This document shows positions 24,103 to 36,960 of a stretch of DNA of 64,000 bases, piece after piece. Positions within the stretch are counted from its first letter, which is position 1, and each line of letters starts with the position of its first letter. Below the pieces are notes generated by a model. The model saw only the letters and a program-made list of their open reading frames with translations. It had not been told where the DNA came from and did not search any database. The DNA is from Plectrocnemia conspersa (taxonomy: Eukaryota > Arthropoda > Insecta > Trichoptera > Polycentropodidae). The stretch is from NCBI GenBank assembly GCA_009617715.1, contig VTFK01000542.1, positions 1 to 64,000 of the forward strand. The letters run 5' to 3'. Made by a program: the position numbers and the translations under genes.

Positions 24103-27100
24103 GCGATCGGTATCCCTCTTTCTGATGACGTCACGCGCCTTTCAGGCCTTTTATATTAACATGTGTTAGTTTGATCCAATTTTACTAGTATTTCAGATTT
24201 GATCGAAAGCAAAATTTAATTATGCATTTTTAAATTCGGTTAGTCTTTAAATGATGTATACTGAAGCGACATGGAGGGTATCGCGGTATCCATTTTACTT
24301 TGCGTAAACACTGTAATTTATTCCATAATACGCTTATTGTTTTTATAATTTGACTTGAAGCTCTAAAGCGTGTTGCCCTGTTTTGTTAATCATCTAAATT
24401 TCGAATATTCCGAGCACATCGGTATACGCTGCTGATCTCAAAGCTATGCGGGCAATTGGATTTGCCGACACAAAGGCGGCGAGAGATATTTATTTGAAGG
24501 ACCCTCGACCGTACTCGCGTATATCCGGCGGACCTCGGCCATATTGCCGTATTAAGAGCGAGAGGATGCAACCCTTTTGAGGTCGTTCTTGATTGTGTTA
24601 TTCGGCTCATTGTCTTCGTCGGGGCGAGAATGGGCGCATAATAAATAAGCACGCGTTGCTGATTAATGGTGTGTATGGCAACACAGTGAAGGGGGGCACG
24701 CGCGCGCGCCCCCCGTTGTTTCGTCCACCCACGTCAAACGGCTCATTATTCAGCCAAATGAAGTAGATTAATCGCGACAGTCGAGAGATATCCTTTTATA
24801 AATTATTTAACGTCCATTGTTGCTTCCGCGGAACGCTTATTTACGGGCGTGGCGCTACAGTAACGATCGAAGCCGAGTGACCGGTAAGGGTTGAGGATTT
24901 TAGTTAAATCTGTCTTGAAATGTTTCAAAATGAAAAATTAGGGCAATGATAAATAAAAAGCATGGCTTTGCAAGTATTTGTTTTCACGTCACATAATTAC
25001 ATACAAAAGGATTCATGGTTTATATTTTATCAAAAACCCTTTTAACATTTCTGCACGTGTGACGAAAATGTAAATGTTATTATTTTAAAGGGTGTAATGT
25101 AAAACCAAAAAGGTTGCAGGGTAAAATCAAAAAGTTAAAGGACGTTTTCCTTGTTATGGGTTGTTCATTAAATTTAATTAACGATTAATTCAAAGTCCAA
25201 AAATACTACAATGAGAGATGAATACTAAAATATTTATATCAAGACAAGTTTTCTTTAATGTATGACAAAATACCATTTAAATAAAAACATTTTAAAATAT
25301 ATATATCATTAAAGTATTAATTTTTCAAGAATTTCTAAACACGCATATTTTACTATAATATGCATACATACATATATCTAGTTATTTTTAAATGAACTTC
25401 AAAATCGAGAAATACACCTACTTTCGCCAGTCAATGCAAAAATCAATAAAACCAATTTTTCTGAAATGATAATTCGTGAAGAAGCTACTATTTACATGTT
25501 TAATTTTTTAAACACAGCAAGGATAATAGCCCTATTATGCTACTAAGAATTTCGTACTGTCGAATTCGAGAACCTCGGGGGTCGGTCGACGAGAAAATTA
25601 ACTACACGCCGACCAACCAGTAGTAGATCTTTATCTTTCGCAAATCTTCGATTAGGATTTGTAATTCAAGATGTATTTCAAGAAATATGAACCTAATTTA
25701 CAGCCCAAATTTAGTAAGTAGTAATATTTGTTTATTTCTGTCTCTGTTTATTTTTCATCATTAGCTAGTTTGTTTATTGCCATGTGATTTGTCTGTTTGC
25801 TACAAACAATTCGGCCAGAAGTCTTGATTCAAGGCATAAGTGCTTTTCTTTAAAAAAAATTATGGCGCATATCACAAGCAAGCATTTAAAACACCTGTAT
25901 GTGCTGACTGAACAAAGTAAGTCAATACAAATCATTGTATTATATATTGTCAAGTATACAATTTGGAAACGAAATATAAACTAAAGGTAGTTTTACAGAT
26001 AAATTAAGTAGCAAAAATCGGAATTTTCAGGATAAAAAAATATATAAATTTCAAAGTTCATTATCGGATTACAAAAAAACATAATTGCGCCTTTGGGGTT
26101 TTGTATTTTCATTTTCACACATTCAAATGAAAACTACACACACACAAACGCAAAATCGTAATGAAATATAGCGTGAGTTGTAGTAATTTGATTTCGTGTA
26201 GAATATTAAATTATAAAACACAGCTGAAAAAATCTAGAACGGTGACTGAATCACCACATCGCGTTAATAAAAGTGTTATTAAATAATGCACGCCAAAGCG
26301 ACGAGATAACATGGCAAACACGGTAAAAACTGAAAAACGGACCATAAAGCGGTCTGGTCTGCCTTTATTTCTGTTCTCTCTAGTCAGGAGGAGAGTTAAA
26401 TAAAATAAAAAAAATACACACACATACACAGAAAAGTTGGACCCAACGAAAAAAGCTCGCTGCATTTTCGAAGGGAAGAAAAAATACAAAAGCGGCCGGG
26501 TATAAACAGGAGTTATAAATAATAACAGGGGTGAAATTCTGGCGGGGCCGCCGGAAAATCGCGAGAATTTAACCCCTCGATAGGCGTTTGTACGCTGTGT
26601 CGTATGCATAGATACCTATGTATCTATACTTTACGTCCGCATATTGTATCGTTTATAACTTTTTTCTCGTGGATGAAAAAAAATCCGCGTCAAATCGCTA
26701 AAAGGTCCGACGATAAAGCGGCAGCGTGAATAAATTATTATAAAAAGAGCTGTGCGAATTAATAAAAATTAAACCAGCTCTCGTAATGCGAAACGTTCGC
26801 AGCCGCCGAACGAGATAAAATATACAGATCGCGAACAAATTGGCGAGCGCGTTTCCAAATTGGAAGCGTTCAACGAGCGGGAGTTAATTTTTCAACGGCG
26901 AAATCTCGATTTACAAAAACGACCAGTGTTAGCGGCGATCAAAACGGATGTAATTTATTTTGTAGTTTAAAAGCGAAAAAAAAAACAGGAATATAAACGA
27001 GGTAGATGGGGGAGAAAACAACGCTAAACTAAAATGCAGGCGTTAATTTCAAATGGTATATATGTTATTGTTTATATGATTATATACTTGAAAAATCATA

Positions 27101-27685
27101 AATAATACTAAATCGCCATTAAACAAAATAAGTGTGGGTAAAAAAAGTTTCATGGGGTCGTATTAAAAGTACTGTGAGTAGGTCGACCATGCGATATAGG
27201 CACCATTATTTATAAACACGTATAAACTAGTGACTTTGTAGAATTAAAGCCTTATCTAGACTGCTTTGCCTTTTTTTAGACTGAATACAAAATAGAAATG
27301 CACACTCATACAGTTCAATATAGGATTGGTATATGTGGATTACTCTTTATGCTGAGTATATACATTGAAAGTAAAAGATGCAATATAAAATATGTCTGTC
27401 TTTGAGTCTACGAACAGAACGTATATATAATATTTTAAATATTATTATTATGTTACTTCTCTCATTGAAGAGAAGTCGATTGAAGATATTTTTACACGTG
27501 CTACTTTAACCGAAGTTGAAGTCGATTTTACCGGGACTCGAAGGACCAATAAAAACACTTATTATATTTTACTTCTACGTAACATTGTATATAAGTTCAC
27601 CCCCACGTCCGCGCATATGGATGCCAGTAGTAATTTGCATTAAAATTAAAGAGATATTTTAATCGCGCATTACAAAATAGTTTAA
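24103..27685. other. Unassigned; GC-richer blocks at 24370-24910 and 26200-27020
   Basis: The two GC-richer blocks are TE-poor and hold overlapping open frames on opposite strands, without domains. The minus frame at 26211-26609 (132 codons) is rich in F, L and R and resembles no family I know. The motif ATGGCAACACAG lies at 24675-24686, just before a G/C palindrome. A sequence resembling the left subterminal part of the Harbinger-like element (ACCGAAGTTGAAGTCGATTT) lies at about 27509-27530. Confidence 0.4.
24691..24714. repeat. G6C/GC6 palindrome around alternating CG
   Basis: GGGGGGC and GCCCCCC flank ACGCGCGCGC. Alternating CG flanked by G and C runs is the kind of sequence that can adopt Z-DNA or a cruciform. 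It follows an ATGGCAACACAG motif by four bases. Confidence 0.8.
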
Positions 27686-28644
27686 TGTCTGCACTACACT
27701 CTCTGGAAGTTGTCCGAACAGAAGTTACAACTGAAGTCGGCCGAGACCTACGACTTCGAGTAAGTGACCACTGTCGCAAATTTCATATGACGTCCGGACA
27801 GCGGCCGTAAAAGACGTGTGAACGGCGGCGTACAGCCGTCATATTTGCGCGCGATCGAAAAATGTGCCAAATAATCGCAATTTTTAAATTGTCATATTAT
27901 TAAAATTATGCTATTGATAATTATAAAAGTTTGTGTCGACACTCACCAATACAATATCAGTGAAAACTTTTTGGTCGTAAATATTAAATTTACGCAAAAT
28001 CTTTGTCGGCTTTTGCAAAATGCCATAAGGCATAAAAATGATACTTCAAAATACGAACACCACATCTGTGACTATCCTAGAATTTGTCGCCATCGATTCT
28101 AAATAAGAATTCGTTATGGTGTGACATTTATATAAATCTATCTAGGAAAATACATAAGGATATTCGAAACGATTTTTTTTAACAAAATCAAGTACCACTA
28201 ATTATTTTTTAATTTTTTAATTTTATATGAAAAAAAATATAATAACGATATCTGTTATAAGAATATGCTATCAAAAATATAACTAGTCCCTTTTTGAGCC
28301 CTAAAATATTCAAAGATGTCAGTAAGAGTCTGTTGAAGTCCCCGATAAGCATGTGGTATTATAACTTGGCCACGTGACCACGATGCAGCGCTCGACATGC
28401 GTGTTGACCATAGGACGCCTACGCGCATACTGAAATTGAACCGAGTTACTCGTTCTATCTCAGTTTGCGAAACACCATATCATTATCTCTGTCACTCGTC
28501 ACTTAACACGCAAGAGAGCCAAAGGTGAAGTATCTCACCGCTCGCGCTCGAAAGAGCAGCTCAACCGAGCTCAACCGAAGTAACCCACTATATTTTCGGT
28601 CCTTGACCAACCTTTGCCAACTTTCAGAGAGTGTAGTTCAGGCA
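27686..28644. mobile_element. Non-autonomous DNA transposon, PIF/Harbinger-like, copy 2
   Basis: This is collinear with the element at 3305-4403, in the same orientation and strongly similar throughout. Ends are TGTCTGCACTACACTCTCTG on the left and the inverted TGCCTGAACTACACTCTCTG on the right. It is flanked by TAA on both sides (27683-27685 and 28645-28647), again a TWA target. At 959 bp it lacks an internal segment of about 150 bp present in copy 1 between AGAGCAGCTC and CCGAAGTAACCC. The two target sites differ (TTA and TAA), so these are independent insertions and not one duplicated locus. Confidence 0.8.
27908..28102 (+). other. Open frame shared by both Harbinger-like copies
   Basis: A 64-codon frame beginning MLLIIIKVC and ending with CDYPRICRHRF is kept open, without indels, in the copy at about 3555-3750, where the ATG is ACG. 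Conserved residues include CRLLQNAIRHKND and YEHHICDYPR. It may be a remnant of an exon of the autonomous parent. I do not recognise the domain, and non-coding conservation within a young MITE family would look the same. Confidence 0.3.
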
Positions 28645-28647
28645 TAA

Positions 28648-30690
28648 TATTTTGTTTAAAATTTTTATTTGAGCGCGAAGTGCGATTTTTTATATTTTTT
28701 TCTCAATAATTAACCGTAAATATTTTTTTATGCAAATCAATGAAATACATTTCTGGTATATTTATTGATTTCTAAAGGCTAATATAAAATACAAGTTATT
28801 TTGACAGTTACTGCTTATTTTTACAGTAGTGCAAAAATTCTGGATATTTTGCTCATATATATTGATCAAATACTCAGTTAATAATGTAGCGATTTTTGAT
28901 ATTGGGTTTCAGAAAATAATATATGTAATTTTACTTGTATTGCAATATAATTTATTTTCCACAAATTAGAAAAAAATATATCCCTTCTCCCACACAAGTG
29001 TATGGGAGAATGCAAAAAATGTCATCTAATATGTGCTATATTTTGGCTGATGAGCTAAACTTTCACATAAATACCATTTTTTAATAAGATCAATACTTAA
29101 TTAATAAAAATAAAAGTAAATCGCGTAAAACTGTAAAACACATCAAAAACAGCGTTACTGCGTTTTTTTTATCACATAAATAACCGTTCCCGCACTTCTG
29201 CGTATTCACTATAAATCGATATATATCCTTCGACAGATTATGTTTTTATTAAATTTTTGATTCATAACTTAAATAGAAAATGGGAGTGTATTATAGTTTC
29301 ATATAAATATACACTGAAAATGATTTTTTTGACCTGAGTGGCGCTTTGAATGTTTGTTTCAAAGTCGCTTTTTCAGTATTTGAATGATTATATTTAATAT
29401 ATTTATCTTGTGTTGAAACATATTTTATATTATATAATATGTATATATAAATATTGTTATTTATACGCATATCTTGAGCTACTCAATATCAAAGTTAACT
29501 ATTGTATATTAAAGTTGCAACAAACCTGACGGTATAACAACACTGTTATTAATGGAAAACCTTTTACCTGAAATTATAATTAAATTTCTAAAGCCAACAA
29601 AGCACGTACAATATAATGATACCTATGTACGTATTGATTATACTTTAATGTTACTAACGTGAAATCGATAATTAAATTGAAGTGAATTTGCAAATAATTA
29701 TTCCACGATGTGTTTTTATTCAGTAAAGCCAAACATCGCTGGTGTTGTTTGGCTTTACACAGAAAACTACCCACCAGAAGCAAAATTATACTTCTACGCT
29801 CAACAGGGTTGAAAATTGTTTATTGTTATACATACACATAAACACATCCGTAATAAAACACACGTTTATGTTTGCGTAATTTTATATAACATGTTTAACG
29901 CAATTACGCCTCGCGAGTTTCGAGTTCGTAATTAATTTAGGAAAATATAGCTGTTTAGCGTCATTCCACCGTAAATTGAGATATATAATTTTATTTAAGC
30001 AAAGGACATAAATATACTAGGTGTGTTTGATAAGCCTAAGCCCTACACTGTATGAATAGTCGAAACTATTTTTTTTTCAGTTTGAATAGTTTATGGGACG
30101 ATTCTAAACGCTTTTTCGTTGCAGTATGTGCGATACAATGCAGCAACGTAAACTAGAGCATAGGATACGCGGCGAAATGTCCCATTAATTACTGGCGTTT
30201 GATAAAGACTATGCAGTTTACAGTTAGCTTTATCGTTTGTTACTTGCACGCTACTGTTTTAAATAACGACGAACTTGCGAATATCCCTGTGACGATAATA
30301 ATAATACTAAAAGGATTTATGATGAAATGCATGTAACATGAGGGGCTTAATATAAACATCCTTTGACCATTTAATATTTATAATTATATTTTAGTGGTAA
30401 ATAAAAACAGGTACATATCCCCTTAATATGATAAATGAGCTATTGAGCTTGAATACTACATAAAAGAGTGTTAAAGATGGTTAAAAATTAAACTCTTTTT
30501 TGATTCAAAGATAATATTTACCCATGTTTCATCGACTGACAAATTTTAACATCGAGGTAGAGAAGACGAAATAAAATTATTTTGTTCAATTTAAATCTAT
30601 ATGATGCTGAAGCACCTAAATTTTTCAACTACATCTAGCTTCATTGGCGTAATTTTGTTTATATAGTACAATATATATATGTATATAGTA
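28648..30690. other. Unassigned AT-rich sequence
   Basis: No gene is supported. Around 30020-30045 the string GGTGTGTTTGATAAGCC resembles the outer end of some mariner TIRs, but no partner end or transposase follows. Confidence 0.4.
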
Positions 30691-30954
30691 CAGTGAAACC
30701 TCGGTTTAAAAGCATTTTATCATAAGAAATAATGGAAGATTGATTCGTTCCAAAACCCAAGAATATTAATATAAAATACACGTATATTCTTTAAAAAAAT
30801 ATTTAATAAAATGTTTGAATTTATTAATAATTCATATCGGAATCACTGCTGTCAGTCTGTGACTTCACTTTTTAAGTCAAAATTTATTAAAAATAAATTT
30901 CTCGTATTGCGAAACACTTGTAAACTAAGCTACTCACAATCCGAGGTTCCACTG
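30691..30954 (-). mobile_element. Pogo/Tigger-type MITE
   Basis: The left end CAGTGAAACCTCGGTTT and the right end CCGAGGTTCCACTG are inverted repeats, and both are flanked by TA (30689-30690 and 30955-30956). CAGTG-AACCTCGG termini and a TA target are typical of pogo/Tigger elements. At 264 bp it cannot encode a transposase. On the minus strand it retains SQTDSSDSDMNY followed by a stop (about 30830-30868), resembling the acidic C-terminal tail of such transposases, so it may be an internal deletion derivative. Strand is taken from that tail. Confidence 0.8.
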
Positions 30955-30956
30955 TA

Positions 30957-32956
30957 CATACTAATCGAATGGTAAATATGCGATTTTTTCATTCATATTT
31001 TGCATTCAAGTTGCAAGATTTTGTCGCTTTGTATAGGTAAATACTCTCGGTCTTGCTTGGCATAATTTTTAGCTTGAAATTTGAATATGTGTGTCTAGAA
31101 ACAGAAGTCACGTTTATGCGCGTACATAAGACGAAAGCGAAACACTCTGATAATATTTAGATTTATATAAGTGTGTGTTGTGCGGCAAAGGAACGTTTTC
31201 GCGATGAAAGACCACACCGACGTGGGAGGGGTGCGAATTTCTTTTGAAAATTCCGTAAAACGTCTTCCGTCGTAGAATGCGGTCGCCGCTAAAGCTCGGG
31301 GTGAGCTTTCATACCTGCGTCGAACTTTTCAATATTCGACGCAGAGATAAAGCGAGAAAATAAAGGTAGCTCTGAGACCGAAGAGGCCATCTCGCCGTCT
31401 CGTTTTGTGTAATGCTTTAATTTAGACAGAATATGACTCGGGTGTTATAGGGGCGGCGGGAGGTATAGGACTTTGAGCGAATTTCAAGTATTTCAATATG
31501 GGATTCGCTTCTAGCTGCCTCTGAAGGTATTCGCCCGATATGTGAAGAAGCATTCCTCTCTCTCCGGCGTAGTCCAAATTATAAACAAAAGCCGAAAACC
31601 GTTTACCACGTTGTGAGTCGCGAATTATTTATTTTAGCTCTCGGTATAAAATGGTCGAAACTGACGGAGACAATACTTTGTCCAAGTTTCTGTGCCAACG
31701 CATTGTATAAGCTTACAATAGACGGTTTGTGGGTATAAAAACATAGTAACGTGACATCAGCAGTTTAATTAAAACCGTGAATAGTATCTAATTGTTTTTT
31801 GACTGCGACTGATATTTACATAAATCCAGTGCGATTTCCGCGAATCATTCGATTATCTAGTTTCGGCCAATGTTTGAACAACCGGTGATATCGAAATTAG
31901 TTTTAACACAAACAAAAAGTTATCGATTTTAATGAAATTATAAAATAGTAAATGAGCTGTGGGGACCACACAGGCTCTTGTTATGGGGACCTGTCTTGAA
32001 ACTCGCGTAATTACTGTGCTAAAAGTGATTATTTAATAATAGTGCGAGTATACAAATGCTATCGTTACGACTAGAACTAAAGGGTTCCCTTATAAATAAC
32101 ACGCAAGGATTCTCCGATGCATTGAATGAATATGTCTTTGTTATAAAACGGTCATGGGAAGGCTACAACATTCCGTTACACAATTCTTCTACCTCGGAGA
32201 TATCAATCAAGCAAATGTCACTTTCTAAAGGCGTATATTTATTTCGTTTTTTTTTTAAGAAGCGAGTGCAGCAATTGGATATATGATCGCTACATGATTG
32301 TGATTGGTGAGCAGGCTTTACAGCCCTGAATACATAAGGGCAGTCATCTGGCAGACACTCGAAGAGACTAGCAGACGCCCGCCCGTCCGCGGACAACATA
32401 TTGTCATAGACGCATCATGGCAGCAAAGGAACTGCCTCCAGACACTGTCGCTGCCACGCAATCTACAAGACCTTTGAGGATTTTTCCCGACAACATCCCT
32501 GCGCCAGCTTCTCCATCACCGTTCGGAGAAAACATCCCGCCATTTATCATCTGTCGCAATATGTAATATAATCTAATAAAATTCTCACTAGGTTCCAACT
32601 ACGCCTTACTAGTTGCGAAGTCACACCCCAAAGGGTTAAATTCCTGAAAAAGTATATGTAATATATTTAATATTGTAATGAATATTTATCTATCTATGTA
32701 TGTTTTAATTAAAGCTTAAAAGATTATTACTCCTTTACAAAAGTTCAACATCGGTTACTTTGAATGTTCATGAACTGTTTTATAATAATATGCAACATAA
32801 AAAGTGTGATGAACAATTAGTCACTTGATTACTGACAAAGTTCTTCATGAATTTGATCGTGTGTTTCGTAGAACATGTGATCGCTTTGTATATTGTGACT
32901 TAATAAGATTAAATTGATGTCGTGAAACCTACATCAAAGGAGATAAGATCGAAACT
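30957..32956. other. Unassigned; GC-richer at 31150-31760
   Basis: 31150-31760 is a TE-poor CpG-containing block without a supported exon. The open frames at 32056-32286 (plus) and 32163-32399 (minus) overlap on opposite strands and have no domain. The segment just upstream of the hammerhead-like fold might belong to a decayed Penelope-like element, but no reverse transcriptase was recognised. Confidence 0.4.
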
Positions 32957-33022
32957 TCGCCCTAACTCTAGATGATGACCCTGACACCGGGAGTCGAAAC
33001 GTCGGAATGAGAGATAGGCGAG
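32957..33022 (+). ncRNA. Hammerhead-ribozyme-like fold, Penelope-like remnant
   Basis: The order matches a small hammerhead. A 5' strand TCGCCCTAACTCT can pair with AGAGATAGGCGA about 40 bases later (stem I). A core-like ATGATGA is followed by a CCC...GGG stem (stem II) and then GAAAC, at GTCGAAACGTCGG. Penelope-like retroelements are known to carry such ribozymes, and GTCGAAACGTCGG-type strings are common in them. The core reads ATGATGA instead of CTGATGA and no clean NUH cleavage site is visible, so this copy is probably inactive. Confidence 0.4.
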
Positions 33023-33879
33023 TCCTCCCATCTTCCACAGTTAAATACCGTAATTTAATTAATTCTGTGTTACTAATTCACAAAAAAATATAGTTAAATA
33101 AGTATGCCCATTTACTGCTTTCATTTAAATAATCAGGTGGTACTCATATATCTTAAGTTCTTATGATTTAAAAAAGTATTTTTTTTTTACTGTATCTATA
33201 CATATAACTATTAAAAATTTAATTTAAATATATTTATATATTATTTTGATAAATTTGTTAACAATAATACACGTCTGTTTTTAAAACGAATCTATCAACA
33301 TGGACGAAAATAAATATCCGAAATTTTAAGTAAAACGCTGTCCAGACTCGATCGCTATCAATCAACCGCTCAACGCCAGATTTCATCACAACATTCCGTA
33401 CACTTTCTTATTAACAACTTTTTCGAAGATCCGAGAGCACCGAGACTCGAAATTGAATAGAAACGGCTCTCGAGGACGATTTATCCGCCGTTATGGTTCA
33501 TGAATAATTCGACCGGGCATAAATCAGCGGATGCAGCCTCTCTCAGTTCCAACACGGCCGGCTTGCTTCAATAATGCGTGTTTTTCGCTCTTTTACGACC
33601 CCGTCATGATACAGAACACCGAGCAATTATTGCCTCGACAGCCACACATAACTCAAACGCAGGGATGATTTTCGAAATGGTCGCTGACACGTGAGAGCTT
33701 TAATTCACTATGCAAAAAACAAAAGCCGCGGATTTAATGGCTTTAATAATATAATCGTGGAATGGAGCACAAGCCAAATAATGGTATTAATAATATTATT
33801 GTCATTATTATTGAATAATGAGTTATGAGTTATTTCAAATATTTATTGAGGCACTTTCACTTTTTGAAATAACTAGGCG
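33023..33879. other. Unassigned; GC-richer at 33320-33780
   Basis: The GC-richer part has no exon or repeat that I recognise. Near 33784-33830 there is a small inverted AATAATATTATT/CATTATTATTGAATAATG cluster. Confidence 0.4.
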
Positions 33880-34215
33880 GTGATGTGACGTTAAGCCCAA
33901 TGCGTTACAATGGGCAAATTTGTATCAACTGAGTAAGTCAATCAGTCATGAATACCTACAAGTAAGTATAAACCACCAGATTGAAAGTCTGGGAATCGGT
34001 GACACCTATATTATTAATTATACATTTTTATTTGCTATACAATTTATAATCAATAGAAGTCAATGCAGCTGGGGCCGGTTTTTTTTAATAATAGCGCATT
34101 TATTATAAATAAATATTCGAGTACCGCTGCCGGGGCTTGAAACTGCAACCTCAGAGTAATAGCGATTATAAATAAAAAAGTGCCGCTGCCCCTAGTCTGA
34201 GACGTTACGGACAAC
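33880..34215 (-). repeat. SINE-like family B copy with duplicated tRNA-like part
   Basis: The left half shares AAGCCCAATGCGTTACAATG, ACCTACAAGTAAGTAT and ACCACCAGATTGAAAGTC with the copies at 52890 and 47070. The right part (34110-34215) holds two related segments that read on the minus strand as a B-box-like GCAGTTTCAAGCCCCGGCAG and a degenerate second version ending GGGGCAGCGGCAC. This suggests a tandem tRNA-derived head on the minus strand, unlike the other B copies. Confidence 0.55.
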
Positions 34216-34855
34216 GCTATTCCGTCCTTATCTCAATACTCAGCGAAAAGAACCAGTTGCATTTCGAACAAGATGAGTTCTTCTACTGCAAAAAATGCCA
34301 AAAGTATAAACATGATATAAGACATGTTTATGAAGATCTTCACATAATAATATGCCATGAACACACGCGTACATCACAGTAATGGATAGACTGAGAAAAA
34401 ATGATTTTTGGAATATCTTTAGGTTCGTTTTCTCAGTATAGTTTAGTAGAGTTTGTGATGTAAAATTCACAAAGAAATACATATTTTGTAACCACTACTT
34501 GTCTTTTAATTATGAATATTAAACAACAGTTTTTCGAAGAATAATTTAATTTCGTTTAAGAAAAAAGAAAAATGTTAAATATTAATTCTAAAAAGCCATT
34601 TAACTTGGGTTATTCAGAAGAAGCATTTATCGCATAAATTGCGCTAAAAGTTGTAGCAAACAAAAGGATAAGAATATATAATATGCTAGTTGTATTTTCT
34701 ACCTCAAGAGTCTCAAACGCGGTTTGACGACCCCTGGTCTAGATTAACAATTATTGACTTAAACAACAACACCTGGCGCAAGCTGCGCAACGATATTTGT
34801 TTTGTCTATACATATGTATGTGATACTTTTTATTAGCTACATTTGGCTCTTTATT
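34216..34855. other. Unassigned AT-rich sequence
   Basis: I see no supported feature. The minus frame at 34240-34482 lacks any domain. Confidence 0.4.
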
Positions 34856-35045
34856 TTATATAATATATATGTACCACCCAACTCGGTTTTAATTAATCAT
34901 CAAGATGTATAATACATCCTTGAGAGTAGAAAAAGTAAGGAAAACCTTATCTGAAATGATCGATCAAGATTATAATCTCCCAGATACGAGAGAAATTAAA
35001 AGAACATTGTGCTGGTTACTCTTACATTTATTTTATTTTATTTAA
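34856..35045 (-). repeat. SINE-like family B fragment
   Basis: It shares the ACTCGGTTTTAAT head, a GGAAAACCTTATCTG block, TGATCGATCAAGATTATAAT and the AGAAATTAAAAGAACATT block with other B copies. The B-box end is missing. Confidence 0.55.
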
Positions 35046-36346
35046 TGTTGGTCATCCGTATTTATTGTATAATATATACGTATTCGTCTATTGGCCTAAC
35101 AATAAAAACCGTGAACTTGTGTACCATTCAGCCTTACTCTTAATGTTCATACACAGCCCGTCTTTAACCACCGCGAAGAATAAAACTGACAACCCACACT
35201 TTATGTACCATTATTTCGTTTTTTATTGTTGTTCCACACGCTTGCGGTTAGCTTTTTTATATCCGCGGATAAATTTTTCTTTATCCTATAATAAATTGTC
35301 ACGTATATATATATATATATATATACATCCATAGTATACGCACACATCTGTTTTCCTTCTTCTGCACAATCATTATTTTGATTAATCGCCCATTGGACGC
35401 TATACGCCGCGACAACTACCTTTTACCTTTCAAAGCTCACACGTGTCACACTTCCTATGTCACCGATCAAACACATACATAAATTGAGTCTTTGAACGCG
35501 TTATGTATGTGTGTATGTGTGTAAGTGTACAACGTTCCGCCCGTCACACACAAAGTGTGTCAAAGCTGCTCTGCACGACATGTCGTGCCGCTCGTTACAT
35601 ACAGCATCCACCGGAGCAGTGTTTTATTGCACAGTTTAATATTGCAAATTAGCATCGTGGGCGACCATCGGAACAATGGCAATATAATGGCGGAGCGCCG
35701 ACAGCAGTCGAGGGTCTCGTTTCCAAATTAACACCACTTCATTATCTATCGTCGTTCGCATTAGGATTCCGTTTGAGGCCACACAGTCAGCTAGTTCCCT
35801 CCTGTCGAAACACGGCTTTTCAATCAACCGCTAAAGTTAAATGACTCGGGACACGCGGGTAATCGTTCGGTTGGTTGATGTTATGTCACATGTCATTAGC
35901 ATGACAAGCGGATTCGAGCAACGTGCCTCCAGGGCCATAGCCTGCGGCCGCTGTTAGGCAATTGCTAATTTTATCGAAGCTCACCATTGGATTTGACACG
36001 TTTTTATTTCAAAGTAAAGCTCAAGTGTGATGCTTTCATGGCGTATCTATATTATAATTCGTAAGCTTCACAAATATGTTAAAATATTTGATCGTTTACT
36101 ATTCGAAATAACGAATATTAGGAATCACTAATGTCCACTGAGTATACATCACCGGAGAAATTTTAATATGTTTACAATTTTCGTGTCCTTAGAAAATCCA
36201 AAGGAGGCGCTAATAGTATCGAAACAAGTTTCTTTCTGAAAAGTACCATCTGTCAATAGAGATGTTGTCAAATTTTCAGCCATTTCCATCGCATCCTTTC
36301 ATTTTTACAATAGATTGAAACAAACAACCTTTGTTATTTTCGAAGA
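35046..36346. other. Unassigned; TA and GT microsatellites
   Basis: A TA tract lies at about 35304-35325 and a TATG/TGTG-rich run at about 35500-35524. 35380-35960 is somewhat GC-richer with no supported exon. Immediately upstream of 36347 the sequence may hold the 5' untranslated part and TIR of the mariner relic, but I could not identify the TIR. Confidence 0.4.
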
Positions 36347-36960
36347 ATGGAAAAAAACGAGTTTCGTGTAGTGATTACACTTTCATTTTAAAGGCAAAAC
36401 ACCGAAAGCCGAGTTGGATTAAGTTTATGGCACATCTGCACTTGCGTTTAAAACTGTTTAAAATTGGGTGAATGAGTTTAAATGTGGTGGAACATCCACA
36501 AGTGATGAACATTGTTCGGGACGTCCACTTGAGGTGACTATGCTAGAAATGATCGACAAAATCCACGATATGGTATTGAGCCACCGACGAATCAAAATGC
36601 GCAAACTTGTTGAGGTCACAGGCATATCACATGGCTCAGAGGTTTAAATTTTGCACGAAAAATGGGGTATGAAAATATATCAGTAAGATGGGTGCCGCTC
36701 ACAGTGCAGAATAAACAGTCGTGTGGTCGATTCGATGGCTGATTTGCAGCTTTTACGTCGCAATCCTGGCGTTGATGAAACATGAATCTACCACTATATT
36801 CCAGAATCAAAAGAAAATAAGTAAGAAATATGATAGCTTGATCTATTACTGGAAAAAATACGGCATTGGATGCTACACACGTAATAGCACAATCTTGGTC
36901 AAAAGTAAAGTCAGTAACACTTGTTTGATCGTAGAGAAAAAAATATATAGATGTATTTGA
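36347..36960 (+). pseudogene. Mariner transposase relic, N-terminal and early catalytic part
   Basis: It starts at an ATG (MEKNEFRVVITLSF, then a stop and frame change). It then reads through the paired helix-turn-helix region with KCGGTSTSDEHCSGRP (about 36475-36530), MIDKIHDMVLSHRRIKMRKL, the VTGISHGSE helix, and a linker, RWVPLTVQNKQ. The first catalytic region is recognisable as a GVDET-IYHY-PES motif, Asp codon 36774-36776. Several stops and frameshifts are present, and similarity fades after about 36830. The arrangement fits mariner transposases of the irritans-like type. The right half and TIRs are missing or unrecognisable. Confidence 0.88.

Noticed and set aside
26211..26609. 132-codon minus-strand open frame
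   Set aside because: Composition-driven (F, L, R) and no family resemblance, signal for splicing or promoter.
30020..30330. GGTGTGTTTGATAAGCC as a possible mariner TIR
   Set aside because: No matching inverted end and no transposase motif between.
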